From Candidatus Woesearchaeota archaeon (GTDB taxonomy: Archaea; Nanobdellota; Nanobdellia; Woesearchaeales; JAFGPW01), in NCBI GenBank assembly GCA_016935985.1, contig JAFGPW010000001.1, positions 124,001-188,000 on the forward strand: a stretch of DNA of 64,000 nt, in the 5' to 3' direction. A model generated the notes under the pieces. It saw only the letters and a program-made list of their open reading frames with translations. It ran no database searches and was not told the DNA's origin. A program made the translations under genes and the position numbers. Below, in pieces: positions 1 to 7,346 of this stretch. Each line of letters begins with the position of its first letter. The stretch's first letter is position 1.

Positions 1-2
1 CC

Positions 3-566
3 CGGCCTGATGCCAGGCTCGAACAGTACCAGACGCCGTCTGAGATGGCGGCAGAGGTACTCTGGCAGGCGCACATGGCAGGACGCATCGCAGGCAAGCG
101 GTGCGCTGACCCCGCCTGCGGACCGGGGATTATCGGCATCGGCATGCTCCTCTTGGGAGCGGCGCACGTCCATTTCATCGATAAGGACAGGAGGATACTC
201 GCCGTGCTGAGAAGGAACCTCGCGTCGCTCGGCATCGGCAGCGGGTACACGGTCCATGCAACCGGCATAGGGGAGTTCTGCGAGCAGGTCGACTGCGTGG
301 TCCAGAACCCGCCATTCGGGACCAGGGCTAAGCATATCGATACTTTCTTCCTCGAGCGCGCGTTCGCCGCAGCCCCGGTTGTCTACTCATTCCACAAGAC
401 CTCGACCGAAAGCCATATCCTCACCCTCGCCGAGAAGACGGGCTTTTCCTGCGAGAGCAGGACCTTCTACAGCTTCCCGCTTCCGGCATCCATGCCCCAT
501 CATAGGAAGCGGACCGAGCGCATCGCCGTCACCTGCTTCTGCTTCGTCAAAGCAAAAGGTTTTTAA
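3..566 (+). CDS. METTL5-type RNA N6-adenine methyltransferase (5' end outside window)
   Basis: The reading frame is open to the left edge, so the start lies outside the window and about 187 codons remain. The first visible residues, LEQYQTP, are the hallmark N-terminal block of the archaeal/eukaryotic METTL5 family. The SAM-binding glycine motif follows as DPACGPGIIGIG, and the catalytic N6-adenine motif is NPPFG. Known members methylate an adenine in small-subunit rRNA, and that role is inferred here. The C-terminal part is basic and ends just before the rpo11 TATA element; its TAA stop lies inside that TATA box. The family call is firm, the exact substrate is not. Confidence 0.85.
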   Translation, partial: RPDARLEQYQTPSEMAAEVLWQAHMAGRIAGKRCADPACGPGIIGIGMLLLGAAHVHFIDKDRRILAVLRRNLASLGIGSGYTVHATGIGEFCEQVDCVVQNPPFGTRAKHIDTFFLERAFAAAPVVYSFHKTSTESHILTLAEKTGFSCESRTFYSFPLPASMPHHRKRTERIAVTCFCFVKAKGF

Positions 567-581
567 ACGAGCATACATTCC
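560..581 (+). promoter_or_regulatory. rpo11 promoter: TTTTTAAA-N8-CATTCC
   Basis: An A/T-only TATA element (560-567) overlaps the stop of the preceding methyltransferase gene. Exactly eight bases later is CATTCC (576-581), the spacing also seen before uL1, eS19 and pop5. Transcription is predicted near 590, leaving a leader of about 25 nt before the ATG at 614. Confidence 0.6.
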
Positions 582-613
582 GCCACACTATTACCAACCA
601 GGTGCCTGCCACA

Positions 614-892
614 ATGGAGATCACTGTTCTCGAGGACACGAAGAAACGGCTCAAGCTCGAGCTTGGTGGCGTCGACAAGGGGTTCCTGCATGCGTTCAAG
701 AAGCGGCTCTGGAACCATAAGGATGTCGAGGTCGCGACCTACAACGTCCCGCACCCGCTCATCGACAAGATCGAGTTCATCGTCGACACCAGCGGCAAGA
801 CAAGCCCCCGCGAGGCGATCGAGGCAGTGGTCAAGGATATGGCCAAGGCCAATAAGACCCTGGCTGCCGAGTTCAAGAAGATCATAAAATGA
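614..892 (+). CDS. rpo11: DNA-directed RNA polymerase subunit L (Rpo11)
   Basis: A 92-residue protein with the Rpo11/RpoL fold signature: an N-terminal strand (MEITVLEDTKKRLKLEL), the segment FLHAFKKRLWNHKDVEVATYNVPHPL, and a C-terminal helix. It pairs with Rpo3 in the RNA polymerase assembly platform. A GTG four codons upstream at 602 is possible, but the ATG at 614 has an AGGTG Shine-Dalgarno with normal spacing and matches family starts. It overlaps the next gene by four bases (ATGA), so translation is probably coupled. Confidence 0.95.
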   Translation: MEITVLEDTKKRLKLELGGVDKGFLHAFKKRLWNHKDVEVATYNVPHPLIDKIEFIVDTSGKTSPREAIEAVVKDMAKANKTLAAEFKKIIK

Positions 893-1476
893 TACCGCTC
901 GCCGACGGGGAGAAGCTCGTCCTTCTCGCGCGGCGCAGCATAGCATCCCGATTCTCAGATTCGCCGTTTCGGCATGACAGAGCGCTCAGGGCGAAATACG
1001 GCGCCAAGCAGGGCGTGTTCGTCACCCTGACCATCGACGGCGAGCTCCGCGGATGCATCGGCTTCCCCGAGCCGGTCTATCCGCTCTATGACGCGGTGAT
1101 CGATGCTGCCCAGGCGGCGGCGTTCGAGGATCCGCGATTCCCGCCGCATTCAGAAGAGGAGTTCAAGGAGGCGGCCGTTGAGGTCTCGGTTCTGACCGTG
1201 CCTGAGGAGATCAGGGTCAAGGACCCGTCGCAGTATCCTATGAAGGTTAGGATCGGCACCGATGGGCTCATCGTCCGTTCAGCGGAGGGGTCGGGGCTGC
1301 TGCTGCCGCAGGTCTTCCCCGAATGGAAGGCAGACTCGGAGAAGGCGCTTTCCTTGACCTGCCGTAAAGCCGGCCTACCGTCCGAGGCTTGGCGGAGCGG
1401 GAAGGTCACGATCCTTCGATTCCAGGCCCAGATATTCTCGGAGGAGGATGGCAGGGTCGTCGAGCGGAAGCATTAA
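889..1476 (+). CDS. AMMECR1 domain protein
   Basis: A 195-residue AMMECR1-family protein. Diagnostic features are the LRGCIG hexapeptide near residue 45, an alternating alpha/beta core, and the AAFEDPRFPP segment that follows. The molecular function of the family is not settled. It is conserved in archaea and eukaryotes and is often found beside information-processing genes, as here after rpo11. The start ATG overlaps the rpo11 stop as ATGA, which supports both starts. Confidence 0.93.
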   Translation: MIPLADGEKLVLLARRSIASRFSDSPFRHDRALRAKYGAKQGVFVTLTIDGELRGCIGFPEPVYPLYDAVIDAAQAAAFEDPRFPPHSEEEFKEAAVEVSVLTVPEEIRVKDPSQYPMKVRIGTDGLIVRSAEGSGLLLPQVFPEWKADSEKALSLTCRKAGLPSEAWRSGKVTILRFQAQIFSEEDGRVVERKH

Positions 1477-1501
1477 ATACGCGGCCGGACCTCTCCTCGC
1501 C

Positions 1502-2185
1502 ATGCGCGCCGATGATCTGGATGACGACGGGGAGGAGGGAAAGCAGGGCCTGGTCCGCCGCATTCTCATCCTCATCATCGCCGCGTTCCTCATCCTGCTG
1601 CTTGTCTCTTGGATCATCCCTTGGGACGGCATCAGGCTGGATCCTGAGCCGAAGGGAATCCCTAGGCTCGCCGACCTCTACCTCGGCAACATCACCCTGA
1701 GCGACACCGAGACTCCCCTGGTATCGCGGAGCGCCATTCTGGACTTCGTCTCGACCGGACTGGTCATCAAGCGCGCCGCCGACCAGATCGTCGCGCGCAG
1801 CTGCGATTACCACGGCGAGTTCGCCGAGGCCTGCTACGCGAAGGCGCTCTTCTACTTCGTGCGGGACAGCATGCAGTACATCCCCGATCCGCCTGACGAG
1901 TATGTCAAGACCGCGGAGGAGTCGCTCCTTGTGGGCGGCGGCGACTGCGAGGACGCGTCCATCCTCCTCGCGAGCCTGCTCGAGTCAGTAGGGGTCTCCG
2001 CCAGGTTCGTGTACGTGCCGCAACACGTGTATGTGCAGGCCCACCTCCCTGCGGCGGTGAAGAAGTACAAAGCGCCTGACCAGGGAGATTGGGTGTCTCT
2101 CGACGCGACCTGCGAGTACTGCCGGTTCGGCGAGATTCCTTACAGGTACAGCGACGTTCGCAAGCAGTATGTTGGAGTGTACTGA
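1502..2185 (+). CDS. Membrane-anchored transglutaminase-like protein
   Basis: A 227-residue protein with an acidic N-terminus, one transmembrane segment (about residues 20-40, ILILIIAAFLILLLVSWII) and an extracytoplasmic transglutaminase-like domain. The papain-like triad is visible: Cys in GGGDCEDASILLASLL, His in the PQHVYVQAHL segment and Asp in WVSLDATCE. It could be a protease or peptide cross-linking enzyme at the cell surface; the substrate is unknown. A TATA element TTAAATA near 1473 lies about 27 nt upstream, so translation is probably leaderless from 1502 rather than from an upstream in-frame ATG. Confidence 0.8.
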   Translation: MRADDLDDDGEEGKQGLVRRILILIIAAFLILLLVSWIIPWDGIRLDPEPKGIPRLADLYLGNITLSDTETPLVSRSAILDFVSTGLVIKRAADQIVARSCDYHGEFAEACYAKALFYFVRDSMQYIPDPPDEYVKTAEESLLVGGGDCEDASILLASLLESVGVSARFVYVPQHVYVQAHLPAAVKKYKAPDQGDWVSLDATCEYCRFGEIPYRYSDVRKQYVGVY

Positions 2186-2297
2186 CCCGCACGCCGCAGT
2201 CGCCGCGGGCTGCTCCGGCTTTCCTCTGCAGATGGCCTCCGCAACGCCGCAATCCTGGACGACGACCGCTGCAGGACCAGATCCCTATGACCAAAAC

Positions 2298-2330
2298 CTT
2301 TATAAAGGGCCGGTCATTCCCCAACCCCAC
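2298..2330 (+). promoter_or_regulatory. uL1 operon promoter with CATTCC element
   Basis: CTTTATAAA (2298-2306), an eight-base gap, then CATTCCCCAACCCCA (2315-2329). The 15-base second block is identical in the pop5 promoter, and CATTCC recurs at the same distance before eS19 and rpo11. An inverted repeat ATGACC/GGTCAT (2287-2292, 2312-2317) flanks the TATA box. Transcription is expected close to 2328, leaving a leader of about 60 nt before uL1. Confidence 0.75.
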
Positions 2331-2347
2331 TGCACAATATCCCGTGC

Positions 2348-2374
2348 GCGACTAGTGCCTATGGCGGCGACTAG
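2348..2374 (+). promoter_or_regulatory. Repeated GCGACTAG elements in the uL1 mRNA leader
   Basis: The octamer GCGACTAG occurs at 2348-2355 and again at 2367-2374 inside the predicted 5' leader. The first copy is part of ACTAGTGC (2351-2358), found at the same distance from CATTCC in the pop5 leader. uL1 autoregulates its own mRNA in methanogens, so a regulatory site is plausible, but whether this motif binds uL1 is inference. Confidence 0.4.
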
Positions 2375-2390
2375 CAGGGAGGCAGGCCAA

Positions 2391-3044
2391 ATGGACAAGA
2401 AGACGGTGCTCGAAGCCATCAAGAATATCAAGAAGGGTTCTTCCAAGCGCAATTTCAAGCAGTCCTTCGACCTTATCATCAACCTCAAGGGGCTCGACCT
2501 CAAGAAGCCTGACGATCAGGTGGAGCTCTTCATCCCTCTCCACTTCGAGAAGGGCAAGAAGCCGAAGATTTGCGTTCTCGCGGGCCCCGAGCTCGTAGAT
2601 GAAGGCAAGAAGCACGCCGACCTGACGATCACAGCAGAGGAGTTCGAGCGCTACCAGAAGGATAAGAAGGCGGCAAAAAGGCTCGCCGGCTCCTTCGACT
2701 ACTTCATAGCCCAAGCGAACATCATGCCGAAGGTGGCGCAGGCGTTCGGCCGCTACCTCGGTCCTCGGGGCAAGATGCCCAACCCGAAGGCGGGCTGCGT
2801 GGTGCCGCCGAAGGCCCAGCTCGCCCCGCTCGTGGCGCGGCTCCACAAGACTGTCCGCATCTCGGCGAAGACCTCGCTCGTGGTGCAGTGCGCGGTGGGA
2901 AGGGAGGACATGAAGGATGAGGAGGTCTATGACAACATCCATACGGTCCACGACCAGCTCGTCCATCACCTCCCGAACGAGGCACACAACCTGGACTCGA
3001 TGTACCTCAAGCTCACCATGGGAAAGCCCGTCAAACTCATCTAG
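2391..3044 (+). CDS. rpl1: Large-subunit ribosomal protein uL1
   Basis: A 217-residue uL1 protein. It shows the two-domain uL1 pattern with LGPRGKMPNPKAG in the inserted domain and a C-terminal block ending KLTMGKPVKLI. It binds the L1 stalk of 23S rRNA. The ATG at 2391 is chosen because it opens directly into the conserved N-terminus (MDKKTVLEAIKNIKKG); a GGGAGG site lies upstream. It heads the conserved archaeal stalk operon uL1-uL10-L12. Confidence 0.97.
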   Translation: MDKKTVLEAIKNIKKGSSKRNFKQSFDLIINLKGLDLKKPDDQVELFIPLHFEKGKKPKICVLAGPELVDEGKKHADLTITAEEFERYQKDKKAAKRLAGSFDYFIAQANIMPKVAQAFGRYLGPRGKMPNPKAGCVVPPKAQLAPLVARLHKTVRISAKTSLVVQCAVGREDMKDEEVYDNIHTVHDQLVHHLPNEAHNLDSMYLKLTMGKPVKLI

Positions 3045-3054
3045 GTCAGTCACA

Positions 3055-3897
3055 ATGGCACATGTCGCAGAGCACAAGAAGATGACCGTCACGGAGTTCG
3101 GAAGGCTCCTCAAGGAGTACCCGATCGTCGGCGCGGTCAACATGGAGAACATCCCCTCGCCGCAGCTGCAGAAGATGCGTGCGAGCCTCCGCGGCAAGGT
3201 GATTCTCAAGGTGACCAAACGGCGCCTGCTTAAGATAGCGCTCGAGCAGGCGGAGAAGGACAAGAAGGGGATTAGCAAGCTCATCCCGTACCTTGAGGGC
3301 ATGCCGGCGCTCATCTTCACGAAGGACAACCCGTTCGCGCTGTACAAGAAGCTGCAGAAGAACAAGTCCGACGCGCCGGCGAAGGTGGGCCAGAAGGCTC
3401 CCAAGGACATCGTGGTGCCGGCAGGCCCGACCCCGTTCGCGCCCGGCCCGATCATCTCTGAGCTCGCGCAGGTCGGCATCAAGAGCAAGGTCGACAACAA
3501 CAAGATCGCGGTCGTATCAGACACTGTCGTCGTGAGGAAGGGTGAGGAGATCAAGGCCAAGGTCGCAAGCATCCTCACCCGGCTCGGCATCAAGCCCATG
3601 GAGATTGGGCTCGATCTCGTGGCAGCCTATGAGGACGGCGACATCATGACAAAGGAGGTCCTCGACATCGATGAGGCGAAGTTCGCGGCCGACGTCGCGC
3701 AGGCCGCCGCCTGGGCGACCAACCTGTCGGTCAACCTCATGATAGTCACCAAGGACAGCATCTCACTCATACTCACCAAGGCGACGAGGGACGCCCGCGC
3801 GCTCGCAATCGAGCAGGGCATCCTCGCAGACGAGGTGAAGGGAGACATCCTCGCCAGGGCAGAGGCCCAGGCGCAGGCTCTCAAAGCGAAGGTATGA
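3055..3897 (+). CDS. rplP0: Large-subunit ribosomal stalk protein uL10 (P0), short form
   Basis: A 280-residue uL10/P0 protein: an N-terminal rRNA-binding domain ([21 protein letters not shown]), the inserted archaeal/eukaryal domain ([19 protein letters not shown]), and a C-terminal helical spur that binds L12 dimers. Archaeal P0 proteins I know are about 330-340 residues. This one stops after the spur segment ending [15 protein letters not shown] and lacks both the last spur helix and the Ala/Glu hinge with its GLF-type tail. It may therefore carry fewer L12 dimers. AGG lies just upstream of the ATG, ten bases after uL1. Confidence 0.95.
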   Translation: MAHVAEHKKMTVTEFGRLLKEYPIVGAVNMENIPSPQLQKMRASLRGKVILKVTKRRLLKIALEQAEKDKKGISKLIPYLEGMPALIFTKDNPFALYKKLQKNKSDAPAKVGQKAPKDIVVPAGPTPFAPGPIISELAQVGIKSKVDNNKIAVVSDTVVVRKGEEIKAKVASILTRLGIKPMEIGLDLVAAYEDGDIMTKEVLDIDEAKFAADVAQAAAWATNLSVNLMIVTKDSISLILTKATRDARALAIEQGILADEVKGDILARAEAQAQALKAKV

Positions 3898-3923
3898 TCA
3901 AGTTCCATCAGGAGGGATACACC

Positions 3924-4238
3924 ATGGAGTACATATACGCTGCTATGCTCCTCTACAAGGCGGGCAAGAAGATCGATGAGGCCTCTGTCAAGAAGGTTCT
4001 CGAGGCGGCTGGTGCCGCCCCTGACGACGCGCGGGTGAAAGCCCTCGTCGCGGCGCTCGAGGGCGTCGACATCGGGGATGTCATCAGCAAGGCCGCGATA
4101 GCAGCGCCGGTTGCGGCCGCTCCGGCGGCAGCAGGCGCCGCGCCCGCGGGCGAGGAGAAGAAGGACGAGAAGAAGGAAGAGGACGAGAAGAAGAGTGAAG
4201 AGCAGGCCGCCGCAGGCCTCGGGTCGCTCTTCGGCTGA
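3924..4238 (+). CDS. rpl12: Ribosomal protein L12 (P1)
   Basis: A 104-residue archaeal P1/L12: an N-terminal dimerisation helix bundle ([26 protein letters not shown]), an alanine-rich hinge, a highly charged Glu/Lys segment and the conserved C-terminal peptide AAGLGSLFG that contacts translational GTPases. The ATG at 3924 follows GGAGG with ideal spacing; an in-frame ATG ten codons upstream overlaps the uL10 stop and is less likely. It is the third gene of the stalk operon. Confidence 0.96.
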   Translation: MEYIYAAMLLYKAGKKIDEASVKKVLEAAGAAPDDARVKALVAALEGVDIGDVISKAAIAAPVAAAPAAAGAAPAGEEKKDEKKEEDEKKSEEQAAAGLGSLFG

Positions 4239-4257
4239 GCACCAGCGGCTCCCTTCC

Positions 4258-4280
4258 CTTCATTTTTTTCCTTTCATTAC
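4258..4280 (+). terminator. T-rich archaeal terminator after the stalk operon
   Basis: A pyrimidine-rich stretch with a run of seven T residues follows the L12 stop, typical of archaeal oligo-T termination. No strong hairpin precedes it. Confidence 0.45.
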
Positions 4281-4322
4281 GGATCTCGACAGGACGACGT
4301 GATAGTGATCGTGGGTGGACCG

Positions 4323-5402
4323 ATGATTTCCGAGCAGGATAAGAAGAAGCTCGCCACCGACCTCGACAAGAGGAAGGAGACGATTTCTGAAGTAAAGGAG
4401 AAGCTCACCGAGCTCGGCGAGCAGAAGGAGGATCTCTTCAAGAGGAAGGAGGAGATCTCCCAAGAGATCCGCCAGCTCATCGGCATCGTCCGGAACCTCA
4501 AGCGGGAGCGCAACCAGCTCACCGACCAGGTGAAGTCCCACAAGGTCAAGCGCAAGGAGATCATCGACAGCATAAAGCGCCTGATAGCTGAGGTCAACGC
4601 CTACAAGAGGGAGAAGGACGCGATCGCCGCCAAGTCCGCGCACGGCAAGAATCCGCTCTATCTCAAGAAGGACATCGAGCGCCTGGAGTCGAGGATCGAG
4701 ACCGACGTGATGAGCTTCGAGCGCGAGCAGAAGCTCATGAAGCAGATCAAGGAGATGAAGAAGCAGTTCGAGGAGTCCCGGGAGCTCACCGAGGCCATGG
4801 AGAAGGTGCGGTCGACTTCCCGGGAGATCGAGCGGCTGAAGCGCGAGGCTGACCAGATCCACGCGACCATCCAGGAGCTCGCTCACGCCTCCCAGGAGAA
4901 GCACGAGGAGATGCTCACGCACTCCAAGAGGATCGACGAGCTCAAGGCGAAGGAGGACGAGGCCTACAAGCAGTTCTTCGAGCAGAAGAAGAGGTTCTCC
5001 GCGGCGAACGAGGTGCTCAAGGAGCAGCTTTCCGGCGTCCGGCAGATCAACGAGAAGCTCTCTGAGGCCAAGACCGAAACACGCAAGGCGCGCAGGGAGA
5101 AGGAGGAGAAGAAGCTCCAGGACATGGGGTTCGAGGTCGACAGGAAGATCAAGGAGCGGCGCAAGCTCACGACAAAGGACCTGCTCGTCTTCCAGAAGAC
5201 CGCGATCAATGAGCCCGAGGCCGCCGACTTGCCCTTCAGGGAGGAAATTAAGGAGGCCGCGTTCGCGAAGGTGAAAACCGTGAAGGCCGCTGCGCCGGCC
5301 GAGAAGGCCACGAAGAAGGCGGCGCCGGAAACTGCGTCACCTTCACCAGACGTGGAGGTTGCCGATGCCGCGCCCGAGGAAGCGGACGGCTCAGATGAGT
5401 AG
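4323..5402 (+). CDS. Archaeal coiled-coil protein (COG1340-like)
   Basis: A 359-residue protein that is almost entirely charged heptad-type coiled coil (about residues 1-275). A short conserved block follows (KLQDMGFEVDRKIKERRKLTTKDLLVFQK), then an Ala/Pro/Glu-rich disordered tail. This resembles the archaeal coiled-coil family COG1340, whose function is unknown; it looks ribosome- or RNA-associated by context, lying directly after the stalk operon. The ATG at 4323 follows GGTGG at good spacing; an upstream GTG at 4299 is in frame but less likely. Confidence 0.7.
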   Translation: MISEQDKKKLATDLDKRKETISEVKEKLTELGEQKEDLFKRKEEISQEIRQLIGIVRNLKRERNQLTDQVKSHKVKRKEIIDSIKRLIAEVNAYKREKDAIAAKSAHGKNPLYLKKDIERLESRIETDVMSFEREQKLMKQIKEMKKQFEESRELTEAMEKVRSTSREIERLKREADQIHATIQELAHASQEKHEEMLTHSKRIDELKAKEDEAYKQFFEQKKRFSAANEVLKEQLSGVRQINEKLSEAKTETRKARREKEEKKLQDMGFEVDRKIKERRKLTTKDLLVFQKTAINEPEAADLPFREEIKEAAFAKVKTVKAAAPAEKATKKAAPETASPSPDVEVADAAPEEADGSDE

Positions 5403-5484
5403 GCATCCTCCGCTCATCATCTTCTGATCCCGGGACATAATCAAGATATAATCTCAAGATGACAACGGCACAACGAGATAGAGG

Positions 5485-5670
5485 TCAGTTCTTCGAGAAT
5501 TCGGTGTACTTGCACTTCCCGCAGGTGTAGCGGTCCTTGTGCTTGGCCATGAACGTGCCGGCGCCGCACTTGGGGCAGGTCTTGGCAGTGCGCTCGAACG
5601 ACTCGCCTTTGACCGCGTAGAGCTTGTGGATCTTGACCGCAGGCGGGTTCTTGTGGGGCTTCTTTCCCAT
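5485..5670 (-). CDS. rps27ae: Small-subunit ribosomal protein eS31
   Basis: A 61-residue eS31 (S27ae) protein with the expected four-cysteine zinc ribbon, CPKCG near residue 32 and CGKCKY near residue 50, preceded by a basic N-terminus (MGKKPHKNPP). As in other archaea there is no ubiquitin fusion. Its ATG overlaps the stop of eS24 by one base (TGATG). It is the last gene of the PIN-rpo7-spt4-eS24-eS31 operon. Confidence 0.95.
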   Translation of the reverse strand: MGKKPHKNPPAVKIHKLYAVKGESFERTAKTCPKCGAGTFMAKHKDRYTCGKCKYTEFSKN

Positions 5671-6029
5671 CAGGCATCATCCTCCTTCGCTTCCTGCTCG
5701 TCCTTCACCTCAGCCGGCTTCTGCTCGGCGGCAGGAGCTTCCTCAGCTCCTTTCTTCTTCGGCCCACGCGTGAGGAGGTGGGCGGGCGTGAGCTCGGAGA
5801 GCGACTTCGCGTCGTCATAGACGTACGCCGTCACTGTCGCCTTCTCGGCGCCGTAGACCGGCCTGATCCGCTCGATCACCACGAGCTCGGGCTGCACCTT
5901 GAGATGGGTGGCGAGCGCCTGCCTGACCTTCGGCCGCGGCGGAACGACCTTCGAGAACGTGAGGTCGGCGACGACCGCCTTCCGCGAGAGCGTCTTGCTC
6001 GGTTCCTGAAAGAGTATCGTGAGGTTCAT
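5670..6029 (-). CDS. rps24e: Small-subunit ribosomal protein eS24
   Basis: A 119-residue eS24 protein. The core (about residues 1-90) has the family pattern, including PSKTLSRKAVVADL and VVIERIRPVYGAEKATVTAYVYDD. About 30 further residues form a Lys/Glu/Ala/Pro-rich tail that looks disordered. Similar tails occur on eS19 and eL31 in this window. The gene lies ten bases after spt4 and is joined to eS31 by TGATG. Confidence 0.95.
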   Translation of the reverse strand: MNLTILFQEPSKTLSRKAVVADLTFSKVVPPRPKVRQALATHLKVQPELVVIERIRPVYGAEKATVTAYVYDDAKSLSELTPAHLLTRGPKKKGAEEAPAAEQKPAEVKDEQEAKEDDA

Positions 6030-6039
6030 TTTCTCGTTC

Positions 6040-6228
6040 CTACCTTACCTTGATCGCGAACTCGCCCTTGGCCTTGTAGCCGGCCTTGTAGGCGACCATC
6101 GACTTCTCGACGTCGAGTATGTAGAGCCTTCCCTGATAGGTGTTGGCGGTCTGGTTTCCCTTGCAGACCGGGCAGTTGGGCCCGTCATAGAACGCCTTGC
6201 AGGATTTGCATATCTTCTTCTTCGACAT
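6040..6228 (-). CDS. spt4: Transcription elongation factor Spt4 (RpoE'')
   Basis: A 62-residue Spt4 protein. The zinc-binding cysteines are CKSCKA near residue 7 and CPVCKG near residue 19, followed by the short beta domain (NTYQGRLYILDVEKSMVA). It pairs with Spt5 as a processivity factor bound to the RNA polymerase clamp. The location next to rpo7 is the normal archaeal arrangement. Confidence 0.95.
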   Translation of the reverse strand: MSKKKICKSCKAFYDGPNCPVCKGNQTANTYQGRLYILDVEKSMVAYKAGYKAKGEFAIKVR

Positions 6229-6273
6229 CGTGCTGGTACGCCCCTACTTCTTCTCCGCCTTCTTCCCTTTCTC

Positions 6274-6816
6274 CTACTCCTCGTCCTCGTCCTCCTGCAC
6301 CCACTCGAGCTTGCCGAGGCCCTTTTGGCGCATGGTCAGGCCGAGCTTGGGGTTCGAGAGGTCCTTGTACGACACCGCGATGATGCGGGCGAGGCAGCGG
6401 TCGCCGATGCGGAGGTTCCGCTTTGACTCCTTGCCCATGAGCACCTTGTCCTTCGAGAACGACACGAAGTCGTTCATGGTCTGTGATATGTGGATCATGC
6501 CCTCGGTCGGGCCGATGTTCATGAACGCGCCGAAGTCGGCGAGATCCTTCACCTTCCCCAGCACGACCTCCTGGAGCTCGGGCTTGAAGGTCACGAGCTG
6601 GAAGATGACGCCATAGTAGGAGGCGCCGTCGCCAGGGATGATGATGCCATCCTGCACCTCGTCGATCCCGGTGACCCCGACCACGATGCCGAGGTCCTTG
6701 CTGATCCAACCGTCGAACTTCTTCTTCAGCATCGCGAGGATCGATATGTTGACGTCCTCTGAAAAGAGGTTCGGCGGGACCCGGATGTGGTCCTGGAGCT
6801 TGAGTCGGTAAAACAT
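6274..6816 (-). CDS. rpo7: DNA-directed RNA polymerase subunit E' (Rpo7)
   Basis: A 180-residue Rpo7 protein with an N-terminal RNP-like domain (MFYRLKLQDHIRVPPNLFSED) and a C-terminal S1/OB domain (VVLGKVKDLADFGAFMNIGPTEGMIHISQ). It forms the polymerase stalk with Rpo4. The tail ends in an acidic run (EDEDEE) at a TAG. The same frame continues for nine Lys/Glu-rich codons to a second TAG at 6247-6249, so the natural C-terminus may have been shortened. Confidence 0.95.
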   Translation of the reverse strand: MFYRLKLQDHIRVPPNLFSEDVNISILAMLKKKFDGWISKDLGIVVGVTGIDEVQDGIIIPGDGASYYGVIFQLVTFKPELQEVVLGKVKDLADFGAFMNIGPTEGMIHISQTMNDFVSFSKDKVLMGKESKRNLRIGDRCLARIIAVSYKDLSNPKLGLTMRQKGLGKLEWVQEDEDEE

Positions 6817-6836
6817 GGTATGGTCTGCCCTCCGAA

Positions 6837-7232
6837 TCAGCGTTCGATCGCGAGATGCCGCTTCTGGCGTATGGTGATGACCGAGCCGCCGGCCGCCAGG
6901 ATGCGCCTCTTGAGCACCTGGTCCTGGGTCGCCACGAGAGTGCCCCTAGAGGCCTTCTCGAGCAAAACGTCGTCGGTATCAGGCCCGGGGAATGAGGTGA
7001 TAATATTTAAAGCTTTGCGTTTTATGAAATCCTGCGCGAGGCGTGCGCATTCCCGGTCCCTGCCGCTCTTGGCCTTGGCGGTGAGCAGGGAGAGCTCTTG
7101 GATCGTCCGGTCGAGGATCGCCACCTCGAATGAGCCGCCGAGCGCGCGGTCGAGCTCGGCGAGGACGTCGATCCGCCATTGGAAGACCGCCATGCAGACG
7201 TTCGTGTCGAGTATTACCAGGCTCCCCGCCAT
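6837..7232 (-). CDS. PIN domain protein (Fcf1/VapC9-like)
   Basis: A 131-residue PIN-domain protein with acidic residues typical of the nuclease centre: LDTNVCM near residue 8, an internal ELS motif, and PDTDDVLLEKA plus TQDQVLKRR near the C-terminus. The relatives I recognise are the archaeal homologues of Fcf1/Utp24, implicated in rRNA processing. Position at the head of the rpo7-spt4-eS24-eS31 operon fits that role better than a toxin. A TATA element (TTTATATAC, near 7256-7265) lies about 27 nt upstream, so the mRNA is probably leaderless. Confidence 0.85.
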   Translation of the reverse strand: MAGSLVILDTNVCMAVFQWRIDVLAELDRALGGSFEVAILDRTIQELSLLTAKAKSGRDRECARLAQDFIKRKALNIITSFPGPDTDDVLLEKASRGTLVATQDQVLKRRILAAGGSVITIRQKRHLAIER

Positions 7233-7346
7233 GGCATGGGGGAGCCCTGCTCCGTATATAAAGGTATGGGTGAGACCTGCCTTGATCCCTAACCAAAGGA
7301 AACATTTTTATTGGGCAAGGATGTAGGGGAAGGGAAGAGGTGGTGA

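Noticed and set aside
563-946. Minus-strand frame of 127 codons opposite rpo11
   Set aside because: It is a shadow of the GC-rich rpo11 coding strand; homology supports only the plus strand.
6247-6276. TAG as a sense codon (pyrrolysine-type recoding)
   Set aside because: Several intact genes here, including uL1 and the coiled-coil protein, end at TAG without further homologous sequence, so TAG functions as a stop.
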